NCBI GenBank assembly: GCA_900315705.1
Contig: ONAB01000004.1
Location: forward strand, 103,993-167,992
Source of the DNA: an uncultured Bacteroidales bacterium
GTDB lineage: Bacteria; Bacteroidota; Bacteroidia; Bacteroidales; WCHB1-69
Reading direction: 5' to 3'
Length of the DNA stretch: 64,000 nucleotides
The translations under genes were made by a program, and so were the position numbers. This document shows, one piece after another, positions 45,562 through 53,927 of the stretch; position 1 is the stretch's first letter; every line of letters starts with the position of its first letter. The notes below the pieces were generated by a model, which was not told where the DNA came from, made no database searches, and saw only the letters and a list, made by a program, of their open reading frames with translations.

Positions 45562-48222
45562 CTACCGTCCCAGCATCACGCTTCCCTTGACAGTGTGCTC
45601 TTCCTCGCGGGCGCTCTTGTAGCGGATTACCCAGACGTACATTCCCCTCGGCAGATTGCCGCCGTCCCAGCCGGTGTGCATATCCTTGGTGAGGAAGACC
45701 ATCGAACCCCAGCGGTCATAGACCATCATCTCGAAGTCCTCGATCTCGTCGGGGTGGCCGAATACGGGCAGGAGGCGGTCGTTGAGGCCGTCGCCGTTGG
45801 GGGTGAAGGCGTTGGGCATCCAGAGTTCCTGCGCGCAGGACTCATAGTCAATGTCGATGTCATCGTTATGGGAGTAGCAGAGGTTGGTGGCGGTGACGGA
45901 ATAGCTGCCCGGCTGGCGCACCACAAAGCGCGGTTCGGTGCTGCCGTCCTGCCAGCGGTAGGTGCAGAAGGGCAGGTCGGCGGAGAGCACCAGCTCGTCG
46001 CCCTCGCAGAGGGTGGTGTCGGCGCCGAGGTTGACCTCAAAGTCCTGGAGGTAGTCCACGTCGATGGTGTCGGAGGCGCCGAGGCAGTGGTCGGTGACGA
46101 TTACCCAGTAATGGCCGTCGTTGACAACAAGGTAGGTGGTGTTGGTGGAGTGGTCCTGCCATTCGTAGGTGGCGGGGTGTGTCTGTGTGGCGTCGAGCAG
46201 GAGGGAAGCCAGGTCGCAGAGGCTGGTGTCCTCGCCGAAGTTGACGTGCGAGGGCTCGTAGAGATCGACGCGGAAGCTGTCGAGGCTGGCGGTGCAGCCG
46301 CGGTTGGCCACGGTTACGGAGTAGATACCCGCGCTGTCAATGGTGATGGTGGGGGTTGTCTCCCCCGTGGACCAGGTGTATAGCAGGGCGTCGGGGTTCT
46401 CCGCGGAGAGGGTGGCGCCTGCGCAGAGTATAGTGTCGGAAGAGAAGGGGATGACGGGCGGGAGCACCACACGGACGAAGGTGGTGGTTGTGTCGGGACA
46501 CAGGTAGTGTATGATGAGCTGGGCGGTGATGGTGTGGAAATCGGTGATGGGAATGTCCAAGGTTCGGGTGTTGTAGTGGGTGATGCCGTCCACAATCCAG
46601 TCGAACTCCAGGGAATCGGGGTTATACTCCACGTCTAAGTGTAGGGTGTCGCCAAGGCAGCGATAGACGGTGTCTCTGTTGTGGGGACTGAGGTTGGAGT
46701 GCTCCACGGGTGCAGTCTCAAAGTTCACGCCGGAATTGTTTTCGTGCCAGTAGTGGAGGTAAATGTAGTTCATAGGATTGTCAAAAGGAGTGTAACCAAA
46801 CTCGTCAAGGTAGGCACTGAAACCGTTGGGGTTCTCCACGCGAATGATTTCTGGTATGGAGTCATTATAGTAGTCAATTTGAGCAACCCAGTAATCCCTA
46901 TTGGTGAAAGGCACGGAATCGAAGGCGGAGGCGGGCAGCAGTTGGCCATTCAGATAGGTTGAATGGAGCCCGTTTTCGTGGACATAGATGTCCAGTTCTG
47001 CAAATGTTGTGTCATAGTCTATAAAGCCGTTGAGGATTGTTACATTGCGGCGGGTGGTGGGTATCACCCATTTCTTCACCATCACATCGTTAGGGATAAT
47101 ACTTCCCCAACTATCGAACAGATGCTTGTGATTTGTAATTCTGGCGGTTGGACCTGTGGTTGAATACAGCATATTAAAAAGCAGTTCCCGAGAAATTTCA
47201 TAGATGAAGCAATAGGGCTGCGGATAATTAGAATAGCGGAAAAAGACGTAGGGTACATCGCATAAAAAGGGTGGCGTGTCGGGATCACAATAGGAAAGAT
47301 AATGGGCCATATTTCGGGTGTTTCCGTAGAAATACCAGCCTCCATTCTCAATGTTTAGTTGATTGGCTACATATATCGTTCTGAATATAATGGTTGCCAA
47401 CTGCACTGACATATAATACGGCATAACTCCATTTAGGTACATTGATTTGGCAAATCTTTTATTACCGCTCTTTTTGACGATATAGTCCTTCCCGTCAAAA
47501 AGGTGACTGCTTGTCAATCGGGGACCGCCAAAAAGAAAATGTGACATTGAAGAATATCCTAAATTAAAATTGTTGTATAACACGTTGAACACAGCAATTT
47601 TCTTGCAGTTGGTGGAGAGAAAGAAACTCGGAGCGGAAGATTGTCTTTGCAGAAAGGCCACCTCCCCTTTGTTCAAAAACAGGATTCCGTCGGGACCGCA
47701 ATCAATTTGTGTCCCGTTTTCAGTGGCTACGAGGAGCATTTCTCCGGGCCTCGCTAAAAGACGTTGTGGTATATGATACTGGTCTCCCAATAATAAACTG
47801 GGAATAAGAGGGTGTTTTTTAGTAAAGGGACACGGATCGGGGATAGAACTTGTCGGATAATTTTGAAAAATGTCCGTATTGGAACTCTGCAGGTAGGCAT
47901 ACACATCGTGGGTGGTGGAGATGTGAACGCCTTTGGTCTGTATGGAGGAGGAGTCAAAATCAAATTGTATTTCAGATTTAGGTATCTTTATGATAGTAGG
48001 TTGACCAGGAGAGACGCTGAAAGTCTGATAATAGGCAGAATTCGGGTTTTCCACGTATCCGCCGCAGGCGGTATCGCCAACCAGGTACAACACGGCACTG
48101 TCAGGTCCGGTAAAGAAAGGATTGATTACAGATGTCGCCCAAAAGTCTCTGCCTGCATACCCCTCCTGTGCCGCTACCCAAAGAGGCAATAGAATGGTCA
48201 ATATCAGGAGGAGGCGTTTCAT
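45562..48222 (-). CDS. Surface cassette gene B2: IgGFc-binding-like T9SS type B cargo
   Basis: 886 aa, paralogue of B1 with the same architecture: signal peptide, IgGFc-binding-like domain (about 20-395; GRDFWATSV, AVLYLVGDTA, YYQTFSVSPGQ), three Ig/PKD-like segments, and a type B sorting domain with MPNAFTPNGDGLNDRLLPVF. The last about 380 residues differ from B1 at only a small number of positions, while residues 30-370 show extensive substitution and indels. Follows A2 after 13 nt, the same spacing as A1-B1. Likely a surface adhesin or binding protein; ligand unknown, and IgG binding should not be assumed. Confidence 0.82.
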   Translation of the reverse strand: MKRLLLILTILLPLWVAAQEGYAGRDFWATSVINPFFTGPDSAVLYLVGDTACGGYVENPNSAYYQTFSVSPGQPTIIKIPKSEIQFDFDSSSIQTKGVHISTTHDVYAYLQSSNTDIFQNYPTSSIPDPCPFTKKHPLIPSLLLGDQYHIPQRLLARPGEMLLVATENGTQIDCGPDGILFLNKGEVAFLQRQSSAPSFFLSTNCKKIAVFNVLYNNFNLGYSSMSHFLFGGPRLTSSHLFDGKDYIVKKSGNKRFAKSMYLNGVMPYYMSVQLATIIFRTIYVANQLNIENGGWYFYGNTRNMAHYLSYCDPDTPPFLCDVPYVFFRYSNYPQPYCFIYEISRELLFNMLYSTTGPTARITNHKHLFDSWGSIIPNDVMVKKWVIPTTRRNVTILNGFIDYDTTFAELDIYVHENGLHSTYLNGQLLPASAFDSVPFTNRDYWVAQIDYYNDSIPEIIRVENPNGFSAYLDEFGYTPFDNPMNYIYLHYWHENNSGVNFETAPVEHSNLSPHNRDTVYRCLGDTLHLDVEYNPDSLEFDWIVDGITHYNTRTLDIPITDFHTITAQLIIHYLCPDTTTTFVRVVLPPVIPFSSDTILCAGATLSAENPDALLYTWSTGETTPTITIDSAGIYSVTVANRGCTASLDSFRVDLYEPSHVNFGEDTSLCDLASLLLDATQTHPATYEWQDHSTNTTYLVVNDGHYWVIVTDHCLGASDTIDVDYLQDFEVNLGADTTLCEGDELVLSADLPFCTYRWQDGSTEPRFVVRQPGSYSVTATNLCYSHNDDIDIDYESCAQELWMPNAFTPNGDGLNDRLLPVFGHPDEIEDFEMMVYDRWGSMVFLTKDMHTGWDGGNLPRGMYVWVIRYKSAREEEHTVKGSVMLGR

Positions 48223-48235
48223 AAGTCAAAGGGGA

Positions 48236-49972
48236 TTAGCGATTGAGGAAAACTTTTTGGGTGACGAGTGTACCATAGGCATCCTTGCAACGGATAATAT
48301 ATAGTCCATTTCTATGCGATAAAAGGGGATTCGATATCCCATTGGTGGTTTCCCCATAACTAACCAATTTACCAGCTATGTCAAAAACCTGATATTGGAT
48401 GTTCCCTTGGAATCCGTAACAAACAAAAAATCCACTGTTGGGTGACACGGTCACCAACGCCTGTTGGACTTTTATGCCTTTAGTGCTTCCGGTATCAGAG
48501 CTGTTCTCTTCTTTGGAACAGACTATTGGATCCTTGCATTCGATGTACGAAAAGGTGGTGTCCGGTTGGTTAATCGTTGCGTTCCCTATATCATAATTGT
48601 TTACGATGGGAATTGTAGGTATTTGTCCGATGGATGGAGAACAAGGAGAGTCCAAGACATCAAGTTTAAAATCGCAAATAGCCATTGAAATATCATAGGT
48701 CTCCGTCAGAAGGGGAGTGGTTCCGAATATGGTTTTTGCGATGCCAGTGGAAATGACTGCTGAGCAAGGATGGTGCGGATTGTAAACTATGTTGTTGAAT
48801 TCGAGTTCGTTTGAATATATGGTCTGAAATGGTGCAGCCCAAGTTTGACAAGATGAATTTCCTGCTGTGCTGGAAATTTGTCTGACGTTTAGAAAGGACA
48901 AGTCATAAGGATCGGTCTGCGCTATAAAAGTGGTCGGCTTCGAGCAATAATTGAACCGTCCCAGGAAAGTTACTTGTTTATTGCAACTATCATACACCAT
49001 TCCGTATGAAGACAACTTGTGTAAAGGAGCATAAAATGATGTTGATATTGATAATATGGGGAGTGAAACAAAGTCACTGATTAAGGTTAACCAGATCACA
49101 TCGTAAGAATCATCTCGTAAATCTTGGTATAACAACAAATTGTCAGCATCAATCAAGGAAAGCAGGGAACGCTCTTCTGACCATTCGCAGTGAAGGTTAT
49201 GGTTGACAGAATATTTGAGAAATTCATCATATCGATAAGGATAACTAATAGTGGAATTATATCTGAAACAATCTATGAACGGATTCATTGTCCCGTTAAT
49301 GGGGTCAACAAAGTCGCCGCTTGTCACAAAACAGTGGTTTTCTCTACTCCACATCACATCGGAGAAGTATCCCTGTTGACCTGAATATTCCAAACCATAG
49401 TAATAATATATTGAGGAGGGAGGGGCCATAGGATTAAAAGGAATGGTCGGCATAGGGTCAAGTGTGAAAACCTGTCCCTCTTTGAACACGAACATATTGG
49501 TAACACTTCCGTTGATATCATATCCAGAACAACCTTTTGTAATTTCAGTTCCTGATGGTAATTCATTGTATTTTAATGATCCCCCCCCGGAAACGTCTAT
49601 TTCCGCCACATAGCCATAATTGTAACCCAGAGTGTCGTAGCAAAGGCCATACAGGACAATTATGCCATCAAAAGATTCGAAACCGCCCCGTAATAGTATT
49701 TTGCCCTTGGAAGATGCTTGCAAAAAAAACAAACCATATCCTATAGTTTGTTGCAAAGTTGACGAATTGATTTCTGTCAGGTGGATATTGTTGGTTTGGT
49801 CATCCGTTTGGGCGAGATAAGCCTTCCCTCCAGGACAAATCACTGTAACAGCACTTGATGCGTTGACAATACCAGTATTGGCGTGTACGCCATAACTGTA
49901 GTGACCGTTTTGCGCCACGGCAGTAGTACAAACGACTAATGCGATTAATAAAAAGGATAAAATTCTTTTCAT
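48236..49972 (-). CDS. Surface cassette gene A2: T9SS type A cargo, propeller-like
   Basis: 578 aa, paralogue of A1. Signal peptide MKRILSFLLIALVVCTTAVAQ. Shared text with A1: KGKILLRGGFESFDGIIVLYGLCYD, TKGCSGYDINGSVTN, SSYGMVYD and FIAQTDPYDLSFLNVRQI. Ends with a type A sorting domain (GFQGNIQYQVFDIAGKLVS, GLYIIRCKD, KVFLNR). A1 and A2 have diverged throughout, unlike the conserved ends of B1 and B2. First gene of cassette 2; promoter box at 49999-50006. Confidence 0.75.
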   Translation of the reverse strand: MKRILSFLLIALVVCTTAVAQNGHYSYGVHANTGIVNASSAVTVICPGGKAYLAQTDDQTNNIHLTEINSSTLQQTIGYGLFFLQASSKGKILLRGGFESFDGIIVLYGLCYDTLGYNYGYVAEIDVSGGGSLKYNELPSGTEITKGCSGYDINGSVTNMFVFKEGQVFTLDPMPTIPFNPMAPPSSIYYYYGLEYSGQQGYFSDVMWSRENHCFVTSGDFVDPINGTMNPFIDCFRYNSTISYPYRYDEFLKYSVNHNLHCEWSEERSLLSLIDADNLLLYQDLRDDSYDVIWLTLISDFVSLPILSISTSFYAPLHKLSSYGMVYDSCNKQVTFLGRFNYCSKPTTFIAQTDPYDLSFLNVRQISSTAGNSSCQTWAAPFQTIYSNELEFNNIVYNPHHPCSAVISTGIAKTIFGTTPLLTETYDISMAICDFKLDVLDSPCSPSIGQIPTIPIVNNYDIGNATINQPDTTFSYIECKDPIVCSKEENSSDTGSTKGIKVQQALVTVSPNSGFFVCYGFQGNIQYQVFDIAGKLVSYGETTNGISNPLLSHRNGLYIIRCKDAYGTLVTQKVFLNR

Positions 49973-49998
49973 AATGAGAATGGTTAATATTGCGGCTG

Positions 49999-50006
49999 CA
50001 AATATA
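49999..50006 (-). promoter_or_regulatory. -7 box for cassette 2 (A2-B2)
   Basis: TATATTTG on the minus strand, 26 nt before the A2 start codon, the same distance as in cassette 1. Confidence 0.55.
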
Positions 50007-50070
50007 TAAAAAAAAATTATCGGGCTAACAAAGAAATAATAATTGTTTCTCTAGCAACGCACTTTTTTAC

Positions 50071-50078
50071 TATTTTTG
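50071..50078 (+). promoter_or_regulatory. -7 box for the DHH phosphoesterase gene
   Basis: TATTTTTG, 20 nt before the TTG start at 50099; it supports that start because no ATG lies between the box and the conserved domain. Confidence 0.55.
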
Positions 50079-50098
50079 CAGCCTTAAAAAACAGAGAC

Positions 50099-51121
50099 TT
50101 GAAAAAGCAGGAAATACAACTCTTCAAGGAGACGCTGGAGCGGTCGAAACGCATCGCCATTGTCTTCCATTTCAACCCTGACGGGGACGCGGTGGGCTCC
50201 GCTTTAGCCCTGTATCACTATTTCAAAGACGACGGTTATGAGGTGTCGGTCATCTCGCCGAACCCGTTCCCGGACTTCCTCCACTGGATGGAAGGGGCCA
50301 ACAACATCATCGTCGCCCAGGAGCACCTCACCACGGCTCGCAAAGCCATCAAGGAGGCCGACATCCTCTTCGTGGTGGATATGAATATGCCGCACCGCGC
50401 CGGACAGGACCTCGAGCGCTCCATCGTCAAGGCCCGCGGTTTCAAGGTGCTCATCGACCACCACGTGCAGCCCGACATCGAGTGCGACGTGATGTACTCC
50501 ACCTCCAAGACGAGCTCCGCCGCCGAGCTGGTCTATAATTTCCTCTACAAGTACCTGACCCCAAAACGCAAGTTCACCCGCCCCATCGCCGAGGCCCTCT
50601 ATGTGGGCATCATCACCGACACGGGCTCGGTGACCTACGCCTGCGACCAGCCCTCCACCTACGACGTGCTGCGCAAGATCATCGCCTCCGGTGTCAACGG
50701 GGAGTCAATACACCGCAAAGTCTATGACAACTACACCATCAGCCGGATGAAACTGTTGGGCCTCGCCCTGTCGCAGCGTATGACCGTGCTGCCCGAGCTG
50801 GGCGTCTCCTATATGTATCTCAGCAAACAGGACCTCCTGGACAACGGTTTCCAAATCGGCGACACCGAGGGGTTCGTCAACTACGGCCTCTCCATCCAGG
50901 ACATCCACTACACCGCCTTCTTTGTGGAGCGGGAGAACCGCATCCGGGCCTCCTTCCGCTCGATGGGCCCTGTGGATGTCAACAAGTTCGCCCGCAAATA
51001 CTACAACGGTGGCGGCCACCACAACGCGGCCGGCGCCTTCTTCAACGGCACCATCGAGGAGGCTCTCAAGCACTTTGAGCAAGCCGCCCGCGAAACCTTC
51101 CAGAACGACTTCAAGATCTGA
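50099..51121 (+). CDS. DHH family phosphoesterase, NrnA-like (nanoRNase/pAp phosphatase)
   Basis: 340 aa, start codon TTG. No in-frame ATG precedes the conserved N-terminus. DHH domain: FHFNPDGDAVGSALALYHY, FVVDMN, and LIDHHVQPD. DHHA1 domain ends with GGGHHNAAGAFF. NrnA enzymes degrade very short RNAs and dephosphorylate pAp. Followed after 5 nt by a GldI-like lipoprotein, an association I recall from flavobacteria. Confidence 0.88.
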   Translation: MKKQEIQLFKETLERSKRIAIVFHFNPDGDAVGSALALYHYFKDDGYEVSVISPNPFPDFLHWMEGANNIIVAQEHLTTARKAIKEADILFVVDMNMPHRAGQDLERSIVKARGFKVLIDHHVQPDIECDVMYSTSKTSSAAELVYNFLYKYLTPKRKFTRPIAEALYVGIITDTGSVTYACDQPSTYDVLRKIIASGVNGESIHRKVYDNYTISRMKLLGLALSQRMTVLPELGVSYMYLSKQDLLDNGFQIGDTEGFVNYGLSIQDIHYTAFFVERENRIRASFRSMGPVDVNKFARKYYNGGGHHNAAGAFFNGTIEEALKHFEQAARETFQNDFKI

Positions 51122-51126
51122 ACGCT

Positions 51127-51648
51127 TTGACCCGTCCTCTCCGCATATTGTCCTTGCTGCTTTGTCTGCTGCTTGCCGCCGCCTGCCATAACCGGCAGAC
51201 CGGCCAGGTGGTCACCTCCGACAAGGAGCCCACAGTTGACAAGGATGCTCCCTACGTGGAGGGCAACAAGAAAATCCTGCAATGGGAAAACGAAGAGATC
51301 GACCTCTTCGTCAAGCGATACGGCTGGGATATGACGCGCACGGGCACGGGCCTCCGCATCCAGATTGTAAAACCCGGCGAGGGCGAATGCTTCCAGGAGG
51401 GCGACCTTGTGACCCTCGACTACGAAACGTTCCTCCTGTCGGGCGAGCGCGTGTACAACGGTGAAAAATCCTTCACCGTGGGACGCTCCGAGGAAATCAC
51501 GGGCCTGCACGAGGCCGCGCAACTGCTCCGTCCCGGCAGCGAAGCCCGGCTGGTTGTCCCCTCCCACCTCGCCTACGGCGTGGCCGGCGACGGCGACCAG
51601 ATCAAGGGGCGCGTGCCGGTGGCGATGATTGTACGAGTGAAGAATTGA
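51127..51648 (+). CDS. FKBP-type peptidyl-prolyl isomerase lipoprotein, GldI-like
   Basis: 173 aa, start codon TTG. Signal peptide with lipobox LAAAC (Cys20). FKBP domain from about 75: LDYETFLLSGERVYN, then ITGLHEAAQLLRPGSEARLVVPSHLAYG, with the family's strand-helix pattern though several active-site aromatics are altered. Resembles GldI, a lipoprotein needed for gliding and T9SS function in flavobacteria; whether it acts so here is inference. Repeat locus 5 begins at its stop codon. Confidence 0.78.
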   Translation: MTRPLRILSLLLCLLLAAACHNRQTGQVVTSDKEPTVDKDAPYVEGNKKILQWENEEIDLFVKRYGWDMTRTGTGLRIQIVKPGEGECFQEGDLVTLDYETFLLSGERVYNGEKSFTVGRSEEITGLHEAAQLLRPGSEARLVVPSHLAYGVAGDGDQIKGRVPVAMIVRVKN

Positions 51649-51955
51649 GAATGGAGAATGGAGAATGGAGAATGGAGAATTATACCTCAAGCAGTCCCGA
51701 AGGGACAAAATTCCAGTAACCCCGCACAAGCGAAGCGCAGTGTGGGGCCGTGAGGAGGAGCCTGGTAACCCCGCACAAGCGACGAAGGAGCGCAGTGTGG
51801 GGCCGTGAGGAGGAGACATAATACCTTGAGCAGCCCCGTAGGGGCAAGAGCTTGGTAGAGCCCCACAAGGCCGAAGGCCGCTGTGGGGAGCCGTGAGGAG
51901 GAGCCTGATACCCCCCCACAAGGCCGAAGGCCGCTGTGGGGAGCCGTGACGAGGA
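51647..51955 (+). repeat. Composite hairpin repeat, locus 5 (B-C-C-B-C-C)
   Basis: The largest copy. Five GAGAATG heptamers (51647-51680) overlap the stop codon. Then B (51694-51706, perfect GTCCC-GAA-GGGAC), C (51720-51760), C (51768-51815), B (51833-51845, perfect GCCCC-GTA-GGGGC), C (51861-51903) and C (51914-51955). The last two C copies have a perfect outer stem CCCCACA/TGTGGGG and inner GGCC-GAA-GGCC. It fills the 348-nt gap between two FKBP genes, with about 40 AT-rich nt left before the second start. Confidence 0.92.
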
Positions 51956-51996
51956 GACAATAAACCAAATTTAATAACAATCATAACAACACAACA

Positions 51997-53067
51997 ATGT
52001 CAGAAATCGAAAATCAAGAGAATTTAGAGAATCAAGAGATTCAAGAGAACATCGAGACTCCCCAGGTGGAGGAAACTCGCGAAGAGGCAAAGGACGTGGT
52101 AGAGACTCCTGAAGTTTCCAAAGAAGAACCTGCCGCTTCCGTTGAGGAAGAGAAACCTGCCAAAGGCAAGACCGGCCTGATCATCGGCATCATCGTGGGC
52201 CTGCTCGTGCTGGCCGGCATCATCTGCGGCATCTTGGCCGCCAAAGGTGTCTTCAGCAAGTACAAAGGCTTCAAAAAAGACAGAGAAACCGGTCTCTACT
52301 ACCAATTCTACGGTGACATCAACGACACGGCCGCGATGCCCAAGACCGGCGACCTCGTGGGGCTGCTGTTCAACCTCCGCGCCGGCGACTCCGTGCTCAT
52401 CCCGATGATGCCCCAGGAGATGCTGATGGACTCCATCTACGACGGCGACTTCTACACCGCAGTCCGTATGATGCACGTCGGCGACAGCGCGACCTTCATC
52501 TTCAACGGCAAGGAGTTCTTCGACAACTTTATGCAAGGCCAGGAGTATCCTTTCGGCGACACCCCGCTCTACTCCGACGTCAAACTCTACGGCCTGATTC
52601 CCGCCGCGGAATTCAAGAAAATGCAGGCTGAATATGAGAAGATGATGCAGGAAAGTGCCGCCCAGGAGGCTGACAAGATCCTCTCCTACGTGAAGGACAA
52701 CAACATCAAGGTCTCCCCCACCCCCGAAGGCCTCTACATTGTGACCACCAAGAAGGGCAACGGCCCGCTGCCCCAGGAGATGGACAACCTTGAGGTACAC
52801 TACACCGGCAAACTGCTCGACGGCACTGTGTTCGACAGCTCCATTCCCCGTGGCGAGCCCTTCACCTTCACGCTCGGCGCCCACCAGGTGATTCCCGGCT
52901 GGGAAATGGCCCTCAGCAAGATGCACGTCGGCGAGAAGGCCACCGTGCTCATCCCCTCCAATCTGGCCTACGGCGAAAGAGGCAACTACAACATCCCGCC
53001 CTATTCCCCGCTCGTGTTCGACATCGAACTGATCCGCATCGTCCCCAAAGAGGAAGCAGCCCAATAA
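51997..53067 (+). CDS. Membrane-anchored FKBP-type peptidyl-prolyl isomerase
   Basis: 356 aa. An acidic, low-complexity N-terminus (1-55) is followed by one membrane helix (about 59-82, GLIIGIIVGLLVLAGIICGI). The C-terminal FKBP domain (about 255-350) contains EVHYTGKLLDGTVFDSS, VIPGWEMALSKMHVGEKA and IPSNLAYGERG, with the usual active-site residues. Residues 90-210 form a second, degenerate FKBP-like region (LVGLLFNLRAGDSVLI, MMHVGDSATFIF). Probably folds exported proteins in the periplasm. Confidence 0.9.
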   Translation: MSEIENQENLENQEIQENIETPQVEETREEAKDVVETPEVSKEEPAASVEEEKPAKGKTGLIIGIIVGLLVLAGIICGILAAKGVFSKYKGFKKDRETGLYYQFYGDINDTAAMPKTGDLVGLLFNLRAGDSVLIPMMPQEMLMDSIYDGDFYTAVRMMHVGDSATFIFNGKEFFDNFMQGQEYPFGDTPLYSDVKLYGLIPAAEFKKMQAEYEKMMQESAAQEADKILSYVKDNNIKVSPTPEGLYIVTTKKGNGPLPQEMDNLEVHYTGKLLDGTVFDSSIPRGEPFTFTLGAHQVIPGWEMALSKMHVGEKATVLIPSNLAYGERGNYNIPPYSPLVFDIELIRIVPKEEAAQ

Positions 53068-53086
53068 CGGCGCTTTCATACCACAT

Positions 53087-53119
53087 AAAAAAAGGCGAGC
53101 CAAACGGTTCGCCTTTTTT
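53087..53119. terminator. Bidirectional intrinsic terminator
   Basis: GGCGAGCC-AAAC-GGTTCGCC (53094-53113, one G-T pair) with A run before and T run after, between convergent genes. Confidence 0.88.
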
Positions 53120-53141
53120 CTTCTATATAAGTTATTGATGA

Positions 53142-53849
53142 TTACTCTTCGGACTCATCCATACCGAACATCTGCTTCAGCTCGGCAGGGGCATCCTTGA
53201 TGTCCTTAGCGTCGGAGGGACGAAGGAACTCAGTGGATTTGATCTTCTTGCTCGGAGTGACAGCTGAGGCCTTTTGCACCAACGTCACCTCTTCGCCATC
53301 GATCTCTTTCTTCATTTCAATACCAAGAGGATAACCCTTCAGGCCAGGATAGGTGCTGAAATTGACATAATCGCCGGTCATCAGTTCGTCGGTCACCCAA
53401 AGCACAATCTCATCCTCCTCGTCGGTCTCAAGGTCAGTGACCTTCACCACCACCTTCTTACAGTTGTAACCGGCAATGGTCTTGGTTTCATCCTTGTAGT
53501 TAAAATCAATCTTGGAGGTTTCAAATTTCTTCTTGACCTCATTCTCGTCCTGCTCAACATAGTATTTTCCGTAACCGGGGATGTCTATCACCGTGGTAAC
53601 CAATTTGTAGTCGCCATTGGTGATGTTGATGATGCCGACACCCATCTGGTTGAGGACTGTCTTGGTGTTGTTACCCAAGAGGATAACCTCTTGCGACAAT
53701 TCAGCCAATTGGGCAGCGACATTAGGATCGTCCGTGCCCTCTGCGCTCCAGGCAAAAGTGATGGTCCCGGCGAAGGGTTTCTGAGCAAATGTAGCAATGG
53801 TGCCGAAAAGCATAATGACGGCAAGCCATAAGGAGATTTGTTTTTTCAT
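53142..53849 (-). CDS. Secreted protein, DUF4412/GLPGLI-like
   Basis: 235 aa. Signal peptide MKKQISLWLAVIMLFGTIATFAQ. Beta-rich body with FAGTITFAWS at the start, KTIAGYNCKKVVVKVTD mid-protein and DEIVLWVTDELM, a pattern shared by DUF4412 and GLPGLI-type periplasmic proteins of Bacteroidetes. Ends in an acidic tail. Function unknown. Own promoter box TATTTTTG at 53903-53910 on the minus strand. Confidence 0.65.
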   Translation of the reverse strand: MKKQISLWLAVIMLFGTIATFAQKPFAGTITFAWSAEGTDDPNVAAQLAELSQEVILLGNNTKTVLNQMGVGIINITNGDYKLVTTVIDIPGYGKYYVEQDENEVKKKFETSKIDFNYKDETKTIAGYNCKKVVVKVTDLETDEEDEIVLWVTDELMTGDYVNFSTYPGLKGYPLGIEMKKEIDGEEVTLVQKASAVTPSKKIKSTEFLRPSDAKDIKDAPAELKQMFGMDESEE

Positions 53850-53927
53850 TCTTTATAAATTTTTTTGTTAATAATAATTTTCTTGCGTTGCATTAACGGC
53901 GGCAAAAATACAAAAATTGTGTTATGT

